Positions 7,699 through 18,933 are shown, counted from the first letter of the stretch. The stretch: DNA of 64,000 bases from Mycobacterium sp. DL99 (GCF_004762045.1 NZ_SJOM01000007.1:2601655-2665654), one strand, 5' to 3'. The notes: generated from the letters alone by a model not told the origin. Translations and numbers: made by a program.

Positions 7699-8754
7699 AT
7701 GGCGCCCCAGGCCCCGGATCGCGAAAAAGCGCTCGAACTGGCGATGGCCCAGATCGACAAGAACTTCGGTAAAGGCTCGGTGATGCGCCTCGGCGAGGAG
7801 GTGCGCCAGCCGATCTCGGTGATCCCCACCGGCTCGATCTCCCTGGACGTGGCCCTCGGCATCGGCGGTCTGCCGCGCGGCCGCGTGGTCGAGATCTACG
7901 GCCCGGAATCCTCGGGTAAAACGACCGTGGCGCTGCACGCGGTGGCCAACGCTCAGGCCGCCGGCGGCATCGCGGCGTTCATCGATGCCGAGCACGCACT
8001 GGATCCCGATTACGCCAAGAAGCTCGGTGTTGACACCGATTCACTGCTGGTGAGCCAGCCCGACACCGGTGAGCAGGCGCTGGAGATCGCCGACATGCTG
8101 GTGCGCTCGGGTGCGCTCGACATCCTGGTGATCGACTCGGTGGCGGCCCTGGTGCCCCGTGCCGAGATCGAGGGCGAGATGGGGGACAGCCACGTCGGTC
8201 TGCAGGCCCGCCTGATGAGCCAGGCGCTGCGCAAGATGACCGGCGCGCTGAACAACTCGGGCACCACCGCGATCTTCATCAACCAGCTCCGCGAGAAGAT
8301 CGGCGTGATGTTTGGCTCGCCCGAAACCACCACGGGCGGTAAGGCTTTGAAGTTCTACGCCTCGGTCCGTCTGGACGTCCGGCGGATCGAGACGCTGAAG
8401 GACGGCACCGACGCGGTCGGTAACCGGACCCGGGTCAAGGTCGTCAAGAACAAGGTCTCACCGCCGTTCAAGCAGGCTGAGTTCGACATCTTGTACGGCC
8501 ACGGCATCAGCCGTGAAGGCTCGCTCATCGACATGGGTGTCGAGCACGGCTTCATCCGCAAGTCCGGGTCCTGGTTCACCTATGAGGGTGAGCAGCTGGG
8601 CCAGGGCAAGGAGAACGCCCGCAAGTTCCTGCTGGAGAACGTCGACGCCGCCAACGAGATCGAGAAGAAGATCAAGGAAAAGCTCGGTATCGGTGCTGTC
8701 GTGACCGCCGAGGCGAAGGCTGATGACGTCCTTCCCGCCCCGGTTGACTTCTGA
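7699..8754 (+). CDS. recA: Recombinase RecA
   Basis: ATP-dependent strand-exchange protein and LexA co-protease, 351 aa. Walker A is GPESSGKT (residues 68-75); [20 protein letters not shown] is the usual actinobacterial N-terminus. The region corresponding to the intein insertion of M. tuberculosis RecA is uninterrupted, so no protein splicing is needed. Start chosen at ATG 7699, where actinobacterial RecA proteins begin; the frame is open further upstream but that part overlaps the promoter. The recX start lies inside the last 32 bp, giving translational coupling. Confidence 0.98.
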   Translation: MAPQAPDREKALELAMAQIDKNFGKGSVMRLGEEVRQPISVIPTGSISLDVALGIGGLPRGRVVEIYGPESSGKTTVALHAVANAQAAGGIAAFIDAEHALDPDYAKKLGVDTDSLLVSQPDTGEQALEIADMLVRSGALDILVIDSVAALVPRAEIEGEMGDSHVGLQARLMSQALRKMTGALNNSGTTAIFINQLREKIGVMFGSPETTTGGKALKFYASVRLDVRRIETLKDGTDAVGNRTRVKVVKNKVSPPFKQAEFDILYGHGISREGSLIDMGVEHGFIRKSGSWFTYEGEQLGQGKENARKFLLENVDAANEIEKKIKEKLGIGAVVTAEAKADDVLPAPVDF

Positions 8755-9286
8755 GCCGTCGGGTAAGCCCGAGGGGGAGCAGGCGCAGGATCCTCGCAAA
8801 CGTGAGGAGCAGGCCAAGAACGTCTGCCTGCGCCTGCTCACCGTGCGGGCCCGCACCCGCGCCGAGTTGACCGAACAGCTCACCAAACGGGGTTACGAAG
8901 AGGACCTCAGTGCCAAGGTGCTCAACCGGCTCACCGAGGTCGGTCTCATCGATGATGAGGACTTCGCCGAGCAGTGGGTGCGGTCCCGGCACGCCAACGC
9001 GGGAAAAGGCAAGCGCGCCTTGGCCGTCGAACTTCGAAAGAAGGGCGTGGACAACGAGGTCATCGACGCCGCGCTGGCCGACTTGGATCCGGCTGCCGAA
9101 CGGCAACGGGCCGAGCAGTTGGTCCGTGACAAGTTGCGTCGCGAACGGCTCGACGACGATGACGGCGATGTGAAGGTGACCCGTCGGCTCGTCGGCATGC
9201 TGGCCCGGCGCGGCTATAACCAGTCGATGGCCTTCGACGTCGTCAGCGTCGAGCTGGCCGGCGAGCGGGAGCGCCGCCGGGTATAG
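8723..9286 (+). CDS. recX: RecA regulatory protein RecX
   Basis: A 187-aa all-helical modulator that binds RecA and limits filament extension. The core contains [30 protein letters not shown] and the C-terminal [13 protein letters not shown] repeats typical of three-helix RecX modules. It overlaps recA by 32 bp, as in other mycobacteria. Its stop lies inside a 12-bp perfect hairpin that probably ends the recA-recX transcript. Confidence 0.96.
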   Translation: MTSFPPRLTSEPSGKPEGEQAQDPRKREEQAKNVCLRLLTVRARTRAELTEQLTKRGYEEDLSAKVLNRLTEVGLIDDEDFAEQWVRSRHANAGKGKRALAVELRKKGVDNEVIDAALADLDPAAERQRAEQLVRDKLRRERLDDDDGDVKVTRRLVGMLARRGYNQSMAFDVVSVELAGERERRRV

Positions 9287-9312
9287 CGGCCGCATTGTGT
9301 CGCTATACCCGG
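9277..9312. terminator. Bidirectional hairpin terminator recX / gluD
   Basis: Perfect 12-bp arms CCGGGTATAGCG (9277-9288) and CGCTATACCCGG (9301-9312) with a 12-nt loop. It covers the recX stop and ends just before the gluD stop, at a convergent junction. There is no clear U-tract, which is common for mycobacterial terminators. Confidence 0.75.
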
Positions 9313-9313
9313 G

Positions 9314-10207
9314 TCAGTCCCGCTGGGCGTGCAGCACCTGCGCGCCCGGTGCGCCTTCCTGCTCGACAGCCTCGGCCTCCATCGGTGCGGGACCTCGATC
9401 AGATCGGCGCAGTCGCCGTTCCAGCCAGGTGGCGAACGAGGACAGCGTGAAGTTCACCGTGATCATCAAGACGGCGATCACAATCAGCGCTGGCAGGTAG
9501 TTGCCGTATGCCGACCCGATGACGGTGCCCTGGCGCACCATCTCCACAAAGGTGATCTGGTAGCCGATCGCGGTGTCCTTGAGCACCACCACCAGCTGAG
9601 ACACCAGCACCGGAAGCATCGCGGTGATCGCCTGCGGCAGCAGGATCAGTCGCATCGTCTGTCCCCACGACATGCCGAGCGAGGCCGCTGCCTCACGCTG
9701 CCCGCGAGGCAGCGTGTTGATGCCGGCCCGCACGATTTCGGCGATCACGGCACCGTTGTAGAGGGTCAGGCCGGTGATCACGCCGGCCAGTGCCAGTTGC
9801 TTGGACGGGAACACGTCGTACATCGCGTAGAGGAAATACGCGAAGATCATCATGATCAGCACCGGGACCGCGCGGAAGAACTCCACGATCACGGCGCAGA
9901 CCCAGCGGATCGGCGGAATCGGTGTCAACCTGCCCACACCGAGCAATACGCCCAGGATCAGAGCCAACACGATGGAGATCGCCGCGGCGGTCAGCGTGCC
10001 CTGCACGCCGGGCAGGACGTACGTCCGCCACAGGTCGGCGGTCAGGAACGGTTCCCACTTTTCGCTGGTGAGCTGTCCCTTGGCCGACATGCGTGAGATC
10101 ACGATGCCGAGCACCACCGCGGCGACGACCACGGTCAGCGCCGTCAGGACGCCATTGCGGATTCGGGCCCGCGGACCGGGTGCGTCGAAGAGGACCGATG
10201 CGCTCAT
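9314..10207 (-). CDS. gluD: Glutamate ABC transporter permease GluD
   Basis: Inner-membrane permease (297 aa) of a polar amino acid (HisM-type) ABC importer. It shows five or six hydrophobic segments, and the EAA loop that contacts the ATPase is REAAASLGMSWGQTMRLILL. The ATG at 10207 overlaps the gluC stop by one base (TAATG), which supports this start over an in-frame codon 33 bp upstream. Last gene of gluABCD. The C-terminal cytoplasmic tail is acidic and about 40 residues long. Specificity (glutamate) comes from the resemblance of the whole operon to corynebacterial and mycobacterial gluABCD. Confidence 0.9.
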   Translation of the reverse strand: MSASVLFDAPGPRARIRNGVLTALTVVVAAVVLGIVISRMSAKGQLTSEKWEPFLTADLWRTYVLPGVQGTLTAAAISIVLALILGVLLGVGRLTPIPPIRWVCAVIVEFFRAVPVLIMMIFAYFLYAMYDVFPSKQLALAGVITGLTLYNGAVIAEIVRAGINTLPRGQREAAASLGMSWGQTMRLILLPQAITAMLPVLVSQLVVVLKDTAIGYQITFVEMVRQGTVIGSAYGNYLPALIVIAVLMITVNFTLSSFATWLERRLRRSDRGPAPMEAEAVEQEGAPGAQVLHAQRD

Positions 10208-10887
10208 TACCGTGCCACCGCCAGTCGCTTGCCCAACCACCCGAACAACAGCCCCAGCGGCAGGGTCAGGATCACGAACCCGGTCGCGAAGATGGCGCCC
10301 ACGATCAGCAGCGCGGCAGTGCTCTCGATCATTTCCTTCATCAACAGCGCGGCCTCCGCCACCCCGATCGCCGAGGCGATGGTGGTGTTCTTCGCCAATG
10401 CGATCAGGACTGATCCCAGCGGGATGATGACCGCTCGAAATGCCTGGGGCAGCAGGATGATTCGCAGATTCTGTCCGAAACTCAGACCCAGTGAGCGGGC
10501 CGCCTCGGCCTGGCCCAGCGGAACTGTGTTGACCCCCGAGCGCACCGTCTCACACACGAAAGACGCGGTGTAGACGGTCAACCCGAGCACAGCCAGACGG
10601 AAGTTGCTGTCCGCGATCGACGTCGGCGAATGTGGGTCCACCAGGGTGATGCCCAGCGTCTGGCCCACACCGAATGAGCAGAACAAGATGATCAGCGTCA
10701 ACGGTGTGTTGCGCACGATGTTCACGTAGGCGGTGCCGAGCCAGTTCATTACCGGCGTCGGTGCCAGCCGCATCGCGGCCAGTACCGTGCCCAGGATCAG
10801 CGCACCGATCGCGGAGTACACCGTCAGCTGGATCGTGGTCCAGAACGCCGCGAATATCTGATCGCGGTGTGCGTCGAAAATCTCCAC
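10207..10887 (-). CDS. gluC: Glutamate ABC transporter permease GluC
   Basis: A 226-aa permease, partner of GluD, with about five membrane segments and the EAA motif QAEAARSLGLSFGQNLRIILLPQ. Typical HisM/GlnP-type N-terminus (FWTTIQLTVYSAIGALILGTVL). It begins 21 bp after gluB ends and runs into gluD, so the two permeases are made as a coupled pair. Substrate inferred from operon context. Confidence 0.92.
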   Translation of the reverse strand: MEIFDAHRDQIFAAFWTTIQLTVYSAIGALILGTVLAAMRLAPTPVMNWLGTAYVNIVRNTPLTLIILFCSFGVGQTLGITLVDPHSPTSIADSNFRLAVLGLTVYTASFVCETVRSGVNTVPLGQAEAARSLGLSFGQNLRIILLPQAFRAVIIPLGSVLIALAKNTTIASAIGVAEAALLMKEMIESTAALLIVGAIFATGFVILTLPLGLLFGWLGKRLAVAR

Positions 10888-10908
10888 GGTCGGTGCGCTG
10901 TCTCCGAC

Positions 10909-11721
10909 TCAGCTTCGGTCGACGGCGGGCGGCGCCGGGGTACTGATGCCGGCCGGGCCGAGGTTGCGCTCGAACGCTTCCTTCCAGGCCCCGCTGGATT
11001 CCATCTTCTCGATCGCGTCGTTGATCTTCTTGCGTAGTTCGGTGTCGCCCTTCTTCAGGCCGATGCCGTAACGCTCCTCGGAGAACGTGTCACCGACGAT
11101 CTTGAAGGTGCCCGGGCTCTGCGCGGCGAAGCCGGCCAGGATCACCTCGTCGGTGGTCACCGCGTCGATGATGCCGTTCTTGAGCGCGTCGACGCAGGCC
11201 GAATAGGTGTCGAACTGTTGCAGCTGCACCTTCGGGTACTTCGTCTTGATGTTCTGCGCCGGGGTCGAACCCGATACCGAACACAGCTTCTTGTTGTTCT
11301 CCAGCGAGGCTGCCCCGGTGATGTCGTTCTCGTCGGCCCGGACCAACAGGCTCTGCCCGGTGAGCAGGTAGGGGCCGGCGAAGTCGACCTTCTCCTTGCG
11401 TGCATCGGTGATCGAGTAGGTCCCCACGATGTATTCGACCTGACCGTTCTGGATCAGCGTCTCGCGCTGCGGCGAGGGCGCTTCCTTCCACTCGATCTTG
11501 TCCTCGGGGTAGCCGAGTTCCTTGGCCACGTACTTGGCCACATCGACGTCGAAACCGGACATGGTGCCGTCGGGCTTCTTCTGACCGAGCCCCGGCTGGT
11601 CGTACTTGGTGCCGATGACGATCTTTCCGGAGTCACCGCCGCCGCCACACGCGGTCGCGGCGAAGGGGAGGGCGATCGCGAGCGCGAGGGTACCGACCAA
11701 CTTGAACGGCACGAATGGCAT
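10909..11721 (-). CDS. gluB: Glutamate-binding lipoprotein GluB
   Basis: Extracytoplasmic solute-binding protein (270 aa) anchored as a lipoprotein: the N-terminal hydrophobic segment ends in lipobox FAATAC with the lipidated C25, followed by a glycine-rich linker. The mature part is a family 3 periplasmic-binding-protein fold (IVIGTKYDQPGLGQKKPDG, VDVAKYVAKELGY, VEYIVGTYSITDARKEKVDF). It would capture glutamate and hand it to GluC/GluD. Located between the ATPase and the permease genes, with 24 bp to gluA. Confidence 0.93.
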   Translation of the reverse strand: MPFVPFKLVGTLALAIALPFAATACGGGGDSGKIVIGTKYDQPGLGQKKPDGTMSGFDVDVAKYVAKELGYPEDKIEWKEAPSPQRETLIQNGQVEYIVGTYSITDARKEKVDFAGPYLLTGQSLLVRADENDITGAASLENNKKLCSVSGSTPAQNIKTKYPKVQLQQFDTYSACVDALKNGIIDAVTTDEVILAGFAAQSPGTFKIVGDTFSEERYGIGLKKGDTELRKKINDAIEKMESSGAWKEAFERNLGPAGISTPAPPAVDRS

Positions 11722-11745
11722 GTTCGGGTTCCTTTCGGGACTGCG

Positions 11746-12531
11746 TCAGTGATGGAGGATCTTGCCGAGAAAATCTCTGGCGCGATCGGATTTCGGATTG
11801 TCGAAGAACTCGGCCGGCGGTGCGTCCTCGACGATGGCGCCGTCAGCCATGAACACCACCCGGTCAGATGCCCGGCGGGCGAAACCCATCTCGTGGGTGA
11901 CCACCACCATCGTCATGCCCTCGCCGGCCAATGAGGTCATCACCGCCAGAACCTCATTGATCATCTCGGGGTCCAGGGCGCTGGTGGGCTCGTCGAACAG
12001 CATGACCTTCGGGTTCATGGCGAGTGAGCGCGCGATGGCGACGCGTTGCTGCTGACCACCGGACAGCTGGGCCGGGTACTTGTCGGCCTGGTTGGCCACC
12101 CCGACGCGATCGAGCAGGGCCATCGCCTTCTCGCGGGCTTCGGTCTTGGACTTCCGGCGCACCTTCATCGGCGCCAGCGTGACGTTCTGCAGGATCGTCT
12201 TGTGTGCGAACAGGTTGAAGGACTGGAACACCATGCCGACATCGGAGCGCAGCTGGGCCAACTTGCGCCCCTCCGCCGGCAGCACCTGGCCGTCGATCGC
12301 GATGCTGCCGGAATCGATGGTCTCCAGCCGATTGATCGTGCGGCACAACGTGGACTTGCCTGAACCCGACGGGCCGAGCACCACCACGACCTGGCCGCGG
12401 CCCACTTCGAGGTTGATGTCGTTCAGTACGTGCAGAGATCCGAAGTGTTTGTTGACTCCCGACAGTGAGATCATCGGCACATCTATAAGTGCTGCATTGT
12501 CGACCTGCGGCTGCTCGCCGGGGCTTCCCAT
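11746..12531 (-). CDS. gluA: Glutamate ABC transporter ATP-binding protein GluA
   Basis: ABC ATPase (261 aa) energising amino acid uptake. Walker [11 protein letters not shown]-loop VFQSFNLF, signature LSGGQQQR, Walker [12 protein letters not shown] and the H-loop VVVTHEM are intact. First gene of the operon and divergent from miaB. The ATG at 12531 is used; an internal ATG 19 codons later ([12 protein letters not shown]) is an alternative because the first 19 residues are not conserved core. Confidence 0.92.
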   Translation of the reverse strand: MGSPGEQPQVDNAALIDVPMISLSGVNKHFGSLHVLNDINLEVGRGQVVVVLGPSGSGKSTLCRTINRLETIDSGSIAIDGQVLPAEGRKLAQLRSDVGMVFQSFNLFAHKTILQNVTLAPMKVRRKSKTEAREKAMALLDRVGVANQADKYPAQLSGGQQQRVAIARSLAMNPKVMLFDEPTSALDPEMINEVLAVMTSLAGEGMTMVVVTHEMGFARRASDRVVFMADGAIVEDAPPAEFFDNPKSDRARDFLGKILHH

Positions 12532-12623
12532 GGCAGGTGACCTTACCCAGGGAACGTCCAGCCTGCCCGGATCTCGTCAATCCGCCGCGTTAGCGTTTCG
12601 GGAGCCTCCGTACCATTGAGGCC

Positions 12624-14186
12624 GTGACGACGATGGTGAACCGGGACGCGACGGGCGACGCCGACGAGCGCTCGCGCGAGGAGTCCACGGCACCGGCCTC
12701 GCAGCGTGCCGTGCGCACCTATCAGGTCCGCACCTACGGCTGTCAGATGAACGTGCACGACTCCGAGCGGTTGTCGGGCCTGCTCGAGGACGCTGGATAC
12801 CGACGGGCCGAGGACGGCTCCGACGCCGACATCGTGGTGTTCAACACCTGTGCGGTGCGGGAGAACGCCGACAACAAGCTGTACGGCAACCTCAGCCACC
12901 TGGCCCCGCGCAAGCAGGCCGATCCGAACATGCAGATCGCCGTCGGCGGCTGCCTGGCGCAGAAGGACCGCGACTCGGTGCTGCGCCGCGCCCCGTGGGT
13001 CGACGTGGTCTTCGGCACCCACAACATCGGGTCCCTGCCCGTGCTCCTGGACCGGGCCCGGCACAACCGCACCGCCCAGGTCGAGATCGTCGAGGCCCTG
13101 CAGGAGTTTCCGTCCACCCTGCCCGCGACGCGCGAATCCGCCTACGCGGCATGGGTGTCGATCTCGGTGGGCTGCAACAACACCTGCACGTTCTGCATCG
13201 TGCCCTCGCTGCGCGGCAAAGAGGTCGACCGGCGGCCCGGCGACATCCTCGCCGAGGTGCAGACCCTGGCCGACCAGGGCGTGCTCGAAGTCACCCTGTT
13301 GGGTCAGAACGTCAACGCCTACGGGGTGTCGTTCGCCGACCCGGAACTGCCGCGCGACCGCAGCGCGTTCGCCAAACTGCTGCGTGCCTGCGGCGACGTG
13401 GAGGGGCTGGAGCGGGTTCGGTTCACCTCACCGCACCCAGCCGAGTTCACCGACGACGTGATCGAGGCGATGGCGCAGACCCCCAACGTGTGCCCGACGC
13501 TGCACATGCCGCTTCAGTCCGGTTCAGACCGCATTCTCAAGGCGATGCGCCGCTCGTACCGGGCCGAGCGCTACCTGGGCATCATCGACAAGGTCCGGGC
13601 CGCGATTCCCGACGCCGCGATCACCACCGACCTCATCGTCGGCTTCCCCGGTGAGACCGAGGAAGATTTCCAGGCCACCCTTGACGTCGTCGAACAGTCG
13701 CGATTCGCGACCGCGTTCACGTTCCAGTACTCGATCCGGCCCGGCACCCCGGCGGCCGAGATGCCCGACCAGTTGCCGAAAGCGGTTGTCACCGAACGCT
13801 ATCAGCGGCTGATCGAGCTGCAGGAGCGAATCTCCCTGCAGGAGAACCAGGCTCAGATCGGCCGGGCGGTGGAACTGTTGGTCGCGACCGGCGAGGGACG
13901 TAAGGACGCCGCCACCGCCCGCATGTCGGGCCGGGCCCGCGACGGCAGGCTCGTGCATTTCGCCCCCGGCGACAACGACATTCGGCCCGGCGACATCGTG
14001 ACCACCACGGTGACCGGCGCCGCGCCGCATCATCTGATCGCCGACGCCCCGTTGGCCACCCATCGGCGCACCCGCGCCGGCGACGCTCACGCGGCCGGTC
14101 AGCGCCCCCGTACCGGCGTCGGCCTGGGGTTGCCGCGGATCGGTGCGCCGCAGACCCCACCGTCATCAGAAGGATGTGGCTGTTGA
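12624..14186 (+). CDS. miaB: tRNA-2-methylthio-N6-isopentenyladenosine synthase MiaB
   Basis: Radical-SAM methylthiotransferase (520 aa) that adds the 2-methylthio group to i6A37 of tRNAs, the product of MiaA encoded 3 kb downstream. The N-terminal UPF0004 domain supplies three ligands of the auxiliary [4Fe-4S] cluster (C40, C76, C110); the radical-SAM motif is C184-x3-C188-x2-C191 (CNNTCTFC). A TRAM domain follows at about 400-465, then an unusual basic/proline-rich C-terminal tail ending GCGC. GTG start at 12624; an ATG 9 bp later is possible. Confidence 0.96.
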   Translation: MTTMVNRDATGDADERSREESTAPASQRAVRTYQVRTYGCQMNVHDSERLSGLLEDAGYRRAEDGSDADIVVFNTCAVRENADNKLYGNLSHLAPRKQADPNMQIAVGGCLAQKDRDSVLRRAPWVDVVFGTHNIGSLPVLLDRARHNRTAQVEIVEALQEFPSTLPATRESAYAAWVSISVGCNNTCTFCIVPSLRGKEVDRRPGDILAEVQTLADQGVLEVTLLGQNVNAYGVSFADPELPRDRSAFAKLLRACGDVEGLERVRFTSPHPAEFTDDVIEAMAQTPNVCPTLHMPLQSGSDRILKAMRRSYRAERYLGIIDKVRAAIPDAAITTDLIVGFPGETEEDFQATLDVVEQSRFATAFTFQYSIRPGTPAAEMPDQLPKAVVTERYQRLIELQERISLQENQAQIGRAVELLVATGEGRKDAATARMSGRARDGRLVHFAPGDNDIRPGDIVTTTVTGAAPHHLIADAPLATHRRTRAGDAHAAGQRPRTGVGLGLPRIGAPQTPPSSEGCGC

Positions 14187-14836
14187 GCAACGAGAGCGAC
14201 TTCGAGCGGTTCAAGGGCGACCTGGCCGCCGTCGAACGCAAGGTCACCCGGGAGTTCGACTCGGGTCCGCGTGCGATGGTGGTGGCGATCCTGGTGTTCG
14301 TGGTGCTGCTGTCGTTCGTGCTGCCGCACACCGGTTCCAGCAAGGGCTTCGACGTTCTGGTCGGTGACGCCACGGCCCTGGCAGACGGCATCTCACTGCC
14401 GTCGCGGGTGTTCACCTGGCTGGCACTGGTGTTCTCGGTCGGGTTCTCGACCTTGGCGCTGATCACCCGCCGCTGGGCGCTGGCCTGGGTGGCCCTGGCC
14501 GGTTCGGCGGTAGCCAGTGCACTCGGGATGCTCGCGGTGTGGTCACGCCAGACCGCGGCGGGTCATCCAGGCCCCGGTATCGGGCTGATCATCGGTTGGC
14601 TGGCGGTAATCGTGCTCACGTTCCACTGGGCGCGGGTGGTGTGGTCGCGCACCGCACTGCAGTTGGCAGCCGAGGCGGATCGTCGCCGCCAAGTCGCGGA
14701 GCAACAGCAGCACGGCGTGCTCGGCATCCCCGGTGCGGGCACGCCCAAGCCCGACGTCACGAAGGCCGACGGCGCCAAGCCCGGCACCGACGGTGCCAAG
14801 CCCGACACCGCCGGCGAGAAGCCGGACCAGACCTAG
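14183..14836 (+). CDS. Rv2732c-like conserved transmembrane protein
   Basis: About 217 aa. It has a soluble N-terminus ([20 protein letters not shown]), four hydrophobic segments between roughly residues 30 and 155, and a hydrophilic Lys/Pro/Asp-rich C-terminal tail with repeats of the form [12 protein letters not shown]. The start is set at TTG 14183: AGAAGG at 14168-14173 lies 9 bp before it, whereas the in-frame ATG at 14174 touches the Shine-Dalgarno sequence. TTGA overlaps the miaB stop. Function unknown; position matches Rv2732c. Its stop codon shares CTAG with the convergent gene. Confidence 0.85.
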   Translation: MSNESDFERFKGDLAAVERKVTREFDSGPRAMVVAILVFVVLLSFVLPHTGSSKGFDVLVGDATALADGISLPSRVFTWLALVFSVGFSTLALITRRWALAWVALAGSAVASALGMLAVWSRQTAAGHPGPGIGLIIGWLAVIVLTFHWARVVWSRTALQLAAEADRRRQVAEQQQHGVLGIPGAGTPKPDVTKADGAKPGTDGAKPDTAGEKPDQT

Positions 14837-16188
14837 CTGCGCTTGCCCAGCGCCTCGGCTGCAGCGTCGGCCCACTGGCGCCACTGCTCAGCGCTCGCCC
14901 TGGCCTCGGCGGCGTCTTTGGCCCGTCCTGCTGCTTCGGCCTTCTCGGCCTGGCGCTCGAACTGCTCGGCACGTGAGCGGAACTGATCGGCACGAGCCTG
15001 GGCCTCGGGATCGACGCCACCGGCCGGGGCGTCGCGGACCTTCTTCTCCACGGCGCGCAGTCGTCGTTCCAGATCGGCGGCGCGTTCGCGGGGGACCTTG
15101 CCGATCGCGTCCCACTTGTCGCCGATGGTCCGCAATGCCGCGCGGGCCGCGTCCAGATCGGTCGTGTCGATCTTCTCGGCCTCGGCCAGCAGCGCTTCTT
15201 TGGCGGTGGCATTTGCCTTGAACTCGGCGTCACGTTCGGCGTTCGCGGCGTTGCGGGCCCCGAAGAAGGTGTCCTGGGCGGCCTTGAACCGGTGCCACAG
15301 TGCGTCGTCGACGTCCTTGGCGGCGCGTCCCGCGGTCTTCCACTGCGTCAGCAGGTCCCGGAAGGCGGCCGCGGTGGCACCCCAATCGGTCGACCCGGAC
15401 AGTTGCTCGGCCTGGTCGCAGAGCCCCTCTTTGAGCTGTCGGGCGCCGACGCGGCCGCGGTCGAGTTCGGCGAAGTGCGAGCCGCGACGGCGGTTGAAGG
15501 TCTCCCGGGCGGTGGAGTAGCGCTTCCACAGGGCGTCGTCGAGCTTGCGATCCAGCCCTGTGATGGTGCGCCACTCGTCGAGAATCTCGCGCAGGCGGTC
15601 ACCGGCGGACTTCCACTGCGTGGAGTTCGCAGCCAGCTCCTCGGCTTCGACGGCCAGTGCTTCCTTGCGTGCGGTCTGGGCGGCACGGTGCTCGTCGCGC
15701 TGGGCCCGCTCGGTCTTGGCGGCCTCATCGGCGTGTTCCAGGATTGCCGTCAGACGAGCGCCCAATGCGTCGATGTCGCCGAGAACTGCTGCGGTGGGCA
15801 GACCTTCGGCCAGGGCGGCGGCCGCCGATTTGATCTTGCGGGCATCGCCGGTGCCGGAGGACAGCCGATGTTCCAGCAGGGCCACCTCGGTGTGCAGATC
15901 ATCGAAGCGCCGGCCGAAGTGGGCGAACGCCGACTCGGTGTCGCCGGCCTGCCACGAGCCGATGACGCGCTCACCGGATCCGCTGATCAACCACACCGTG
16001 CCGTCGTCGTCCACCCGGCCGAACCGGTGTGGGTCGCCGGTCGGTGCCACCGCGACCACGGGAGCAACCCGGCTGGGCCCGGGAACGGGGCGGGGTGGGC
16101 CTGGCCTTGGGATAGGCGAGGGCGTGGGCTTCGGCGTGGGCCCGGAGGTGGTCGGGGGGGTGGCTCCGCCTGGCTCACTGGTTGTCAT
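14833..16188 (-). CDS. DUF349-repeat coiled-coil protein (Rv2731-like)
   Basis: A 451-aa soluble protein. After a Pro/Thr-rich N-terminus (about residues 1-50) and a short beta domain ([14 protein letters not shown]...), the rest is highly helical and charged with several DUF349 units, recognisable by repeated W-K-x-AG and L-x-x-W-K-x-A-G-x-A motifs. The ATG at 16188 is preceded by GAGGAGCGGAT and is preferred over an upstream open extension of 75 residues. DUF349 proteins are widespread in actinobacteria and their role is not established; the heptad-like pattern suggests an oligomer. Confidence 0.9.
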   Translation of the reverse strand: MTTSEPGGATPPTTSGPTPKPTPSPIPRPGPPRPVPGPSRVAPVVAVAPTGDPHRFGRVDDDGTVWLISGSGERVIGSWQAGDTESAFAHFGRRFDDLHTEVALLEHRLSSGTGDARKIKSAAAALAEGLPTAAVLGDIDALGARLTAILEHADEAAKTERAQRDEHRAAQTARKEALAVEAEELAANSTQWKSAGDRLREILDEWRTITGLDRKLDDALWKRYSTARETFNRRRGSHFAELDRGRVGARQLKEGLCDQAEQLSGSTDWGATAAAFRDLLTQWKTAGRAAKDVDDALWHRFKAAQDTFFGARNAANAERDAEFKANATAKEALLAEAEKIDTTDLDAARAALRTIGDKWDAIGKVPRERAADLERRLRAVEKKVRDAPAGGVDPEAQARADQFRSRAEQFERQAEKAEAAGRAKDAAEARASAEQWRQWADAAAEALGKRS

Positions 16189-16425
16189 ATCCGCTCCTCG
16201 TACTCCGCGCGGTTCACCCGCGCATCTGCCGCGCGACGCGGCGCCTGATGCTGTTGCTTGTCCGCTATTCAAGCAGGTCGTGCTGTGCCGTGCCCACGGC
16301 TTTCGGCGCAATGCCCTGACAAACTCCGTCGGGCGGTGACGGATCGACCGCATCCGGCGGTGTCGAAGGCGCCGATCACCAGCACTCCTCGCGGCGCAGC
16401 ACGGGCCGCGCATTAGTTTGGTGAC

Positions 16426-17112
16426 GTGCTCAGCGCCATCGCGATCGTCCCCGCCACGCCGGTTCTCGTACCCGAACTCGTGGGTGTGGCGGCGGCCGAG
16501 GTGGCCGGGTTGCGCGATGCGGTGATCGCCGCGGCGGGTTCGCTACCTGCGCGTTGGCTGGCCGTCGGCGTCGGCCCCCGCGACGAGGTGTACGGACCCG
16601 ACTGTGCCGGGACCTTCGCCGGCTACGGCGTCGACGTCCCGGTGGCGCTCGGCCCGGGCCCGGTGGGCGCGCCGGCTGAACTACCGCTGTGTGTGCTGGT
16701 GGCCGGGTGGATCCGTGGCCAGGCCGCACCCGATACCGACATCGAGGTGCACGCTTACGCTGCGTCCCACCCGGTAGGTGAAGCACTGGCGCACGGCCGT
16801 GCGCTGCGCGCCCAGATCGACGAATCCACGGATCCCATCGGCGTCCTCATCGTCGCCGACGGGCTGCACACCCTCACTCCGGCGGCTCCCGGCGGTTACC
16901 TGCCGGATTCTCCTGCCACCCAGCAGGACCTCGACGACGCCCTGGCCACCGGTGACCTCGCCGCGCTGGCCGAGCTGCCCGAACCGGTACTCGGCAGGGT
17001 CGCCTACCAGGTGTTGGCCGGCCTGACCGGATCCGCTCCCGGCTCGGCACGTGAGCTGTACCGCGGTGCGCCCTACGGGGTTGGCTACTTCGTCGGCGAA
17101 TGGCTGCCATGA
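16426..17112 (+). CDS. Rv2728c-like protein of the class III extradiol dioxygenase (LigB) fold
   Basis: A 228-aa protein starting GTG at 16426 ([20 protein letters not shown]). The glycine-rich alpha/beta pattern and [12 protein letters not shown] start fit the LigB/MEMO-like fold assigned to mycobacterial Rv2728c, but I see no clear metal-ligand set, so enzyme activity is doubtful. The stop overlaps the miaA start as ATGA, so it is translationally coupled to miaA, dapF and probably hflX. Function unknown. Confidence 0.88.
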   Translation: MLSAIAIVPATPVLVPELVGVAAAEVAGLRDAVIAAAGSLPARWLAVGVGPRDEVYGPDCAGTFAGYGVDVPVALGPGPVGAPAELPLCVLVAGWIRGQAAPDTDIEVHAYAASHPVGEALAHGRALRAQIDESTDPIGVLIVADGLHTLTPAAPGGYLPDSPATQQDLDDALATGDLAALAELPEPVLGRVAYQVLAGLTGSAPGSARELYRGAPYGVGYFVGEWLP

Positions 17113-18017
17113 CGCGACCGATCGCGATCATCGGGCCCACCGGCACCGGGAAATCGGCGCTGGCATTGGCGGTTGCCGAGGAACTGGGCGGCGAAATCGT
17201 GAATGCCGACGCGATGCAGTTCTACCGCGGCATGGACATCGGCACGGCCAAGCTGCCCGTGGCCGGGCGCCACGGCATCCCGCACCACCAGCTCGATGTG
17301 CTCGAGGTCACCGAGACCGCCACGGTGGCGCGCTACCAGCGCGACGCCGCGGCCGATGTCGAGGCCATCGCGGCCCGCGGCGCCGTCCCGGTGATCGTCG
17401 GCGGCTCGATGCTCTACATCCAGTCGCTGCTCGACGAATGGACGTTTCCGGCGACCGATCCAGCGGTGCGGGCCCGGTGGGAAGGCCGGCTGGCCGAGGT
17501 GGGAGTGGCCGCCCTGCATGCCGAGCTGACCCGGGTGGACCCCGCCGCAGGAGCGTCGATCCTGCCCACCGACGGCCGGCGGATCGTGCGGGCCCTGGAG
17601 GTCGTGGAGCTCACCGGCCAACCGTTCGCCGCCTCGGCGCCGAGCATCGGCACGCCGCGCTGGGACACCGCGATCATCGGATTGGATTGGGAGACATCTG
17701 TTCTCGATGCGCGCCTGGAACAACGCACCGACCTGATGTTCGCCGACGGCCTGGTGGACGAGGTGCGGACACTGATCGGCCGGGGACTACGTGACGGGGT
17801 CACCGCTGCGCGGGCGCTCGGTTACGCGCAGGTGCTGGCCGACCTCGACGCCGGGGGAGACGGCGCCGCCGCCCTGGAGCCCACTTTCATCGGCACCCGC
17901 CGCTACGTGCGCCGGCAGCGCTCCTGGTTCCGGCGCGACCATCGGGTGGTGTGGCTGGACGGGGCCGCCGACGGCCTGGTGCACGACGCGCTGCGGGCGT
18001 GGCGGCACGTATCCTGA
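17109..18017 (+). CDS. miaA: tRNA dimethylallyltransferase MiaA
   Basis: Adds an isopentenyl group from DMAPP to A37 of tRNAs reading UNN codons; MiaB then methylthiolates the product. 302 aa. P-loop GPTGTGKS (residues 9-16), the substrate motif [19 protein letters not shown] and the terminal [17 protein letters not shown]-binding region are present. The ATG at 17109 overlaps the upstream stop (ATGA) and is preferred to an ATG 9 bp earlier. Confidence 0.97.
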   Translation: MTRPIAIIGPTGTGKSALALAVAEELGGEIVNADAMQFYRGMDIGTAKLPVAGRHGIPHHQLDVLEVTETATVARYQRDAAADVEAIAARGAVPVIVGGSMLYIQSLLDEWTFPATDPAVRARWEGRLAEVGVAALHAELTRVDPAAGASILPTDGRRIVRALEVVELTGQPFAASAPSIGTPRWDTAIIGLDWETSVLDARLEQRTDLMFADGLVDEVRTLIGRGLRDGVTAARALGYAQVLADLDAGGDGAAALEPTFIGTRRYVRRQRSWFRRDHRVVWLDGAADGLVHDALRAWRHVS

Positions 18018-18021
18018 TCAG

Positions 18022-18888
18022 GTGATCTTCGCCAAAGGGCACGGCACCCAGAACGATTTCGTGGTGCTGCCCGACCTCGACGCCGCGCTGTCGCTGACCC
18101 CGGCCGCCGTGGCCGCGCTGTGCGACCGCCGCCGCGGCCTGGGCGCCGACGGCGTGCTGCGGGTGACGACTGCCGGGGCCGCACAGGCCGCCGGCGTCTT
18201 CGAGCGACTGCCTGACGGGGTTGCGGCCTCCGACTGGTACATGGACTACCGCAACGCCGACGGCTCGATCGCGCAGATGTGCGGCAACGGGGTGAGGGTG
18301 TTCGCGCACTACCTGCGCGCCTCCGGCCTGGAATCCGCCGACGAGTTCGTGGTGGGCTCGTTGGCCGGCCCACGCCCCGTGGTGCTGCACAGCGTCGACG
18401 CCACCACTGCGGACGTGACCGTCGAGATGGGCAAGGCCAACCGGTTCGGCACGGGAACCGCGGTGGTCGGTGGCCGCCGCGTCAGCGGCGTGGCCGTCGA
18501 CGTGGGCAATCCGCATCTGGCGTGTGTCGGGCTGACTGAGGGGGAGTTGGCGGCGCTCGACGTCGCGGCGCCGGTGTCCTTCGACGAGCAGCTGTTCCCC
18601 GAGGGGGTCAACGTCGAGGTCCTCACCGTCCCGGTCGATGGTGCGGTGTCGATGCGCGTGCACGAGCGTGGTGTCGGCGAGACCCGTTCCTGCGGCACCG
18701 GCACCGTCGCGGCCACCCTGGCGGCACTGGCCCATCAGGGTGCCGACACGGGGGCGTTGCGGGTGCGCATCCCGGGAGGGGAGGTCACCGTGACGATCAC
18801 CGAGTCCACCAGCTACCTGCGTGGACCGTCTGTGTTGGTGGCCCGAGGTGACCTGTCCGAGCAGTGGTGGAACGCTGAGCACAAGTAA
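18022..18888 (+). CDS. dapF: Diaminopimelate epimerase DapF
   Basis: Converts LL- to meso-diaminopimelate for lysine and peptidoglycan. 288 aa. The two catalytic cysteines are visible: C87 in QMCGNG and C224 in RSCGTGT. GTG start at 18022, 4 bp after miaA; it opens with [16 protein letters not shown], the conserved N-terminus of the family. A longer in-frame extension into miaA is rejected. Confidence 0.97.
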   Translation: MIFAKGHGTQNDFVVLPDLDAALSLTPAAVAALCDRRRGLGADGVLRVTTAGAAQAAGVFERLPDGVAASDWYMDYRNADGSIAQMCGNGVRVFAHYLRASGLESADEFVVGSLAGPRPVVLHSVDATTADVTVEMGKANRFGTGTAVVGGRRVSGVAVDVGNPHLACVGLTEGELAALDVAAPVSFDEQLFPEGVNVEVLTVPVDGAVSMRVHERGVGETRSCGTGTVAATLAALAHQGADTGALRVRIPGGEVTVTITESTSYLRGPSVLVARGDLSEQWWNAEHK

Positions 18889-18933
18889 TTGGAGTGCGGG
18901 CGGCCCGATCCACGTGACAACCTGTAAGTACAT

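Noticed and set aside
7699..8754. Intein in recA, as in M. tuberculosis
   Set aside because: The coding sequence is a continuous 351-codon RecA with no splice-junction motifs or insert.
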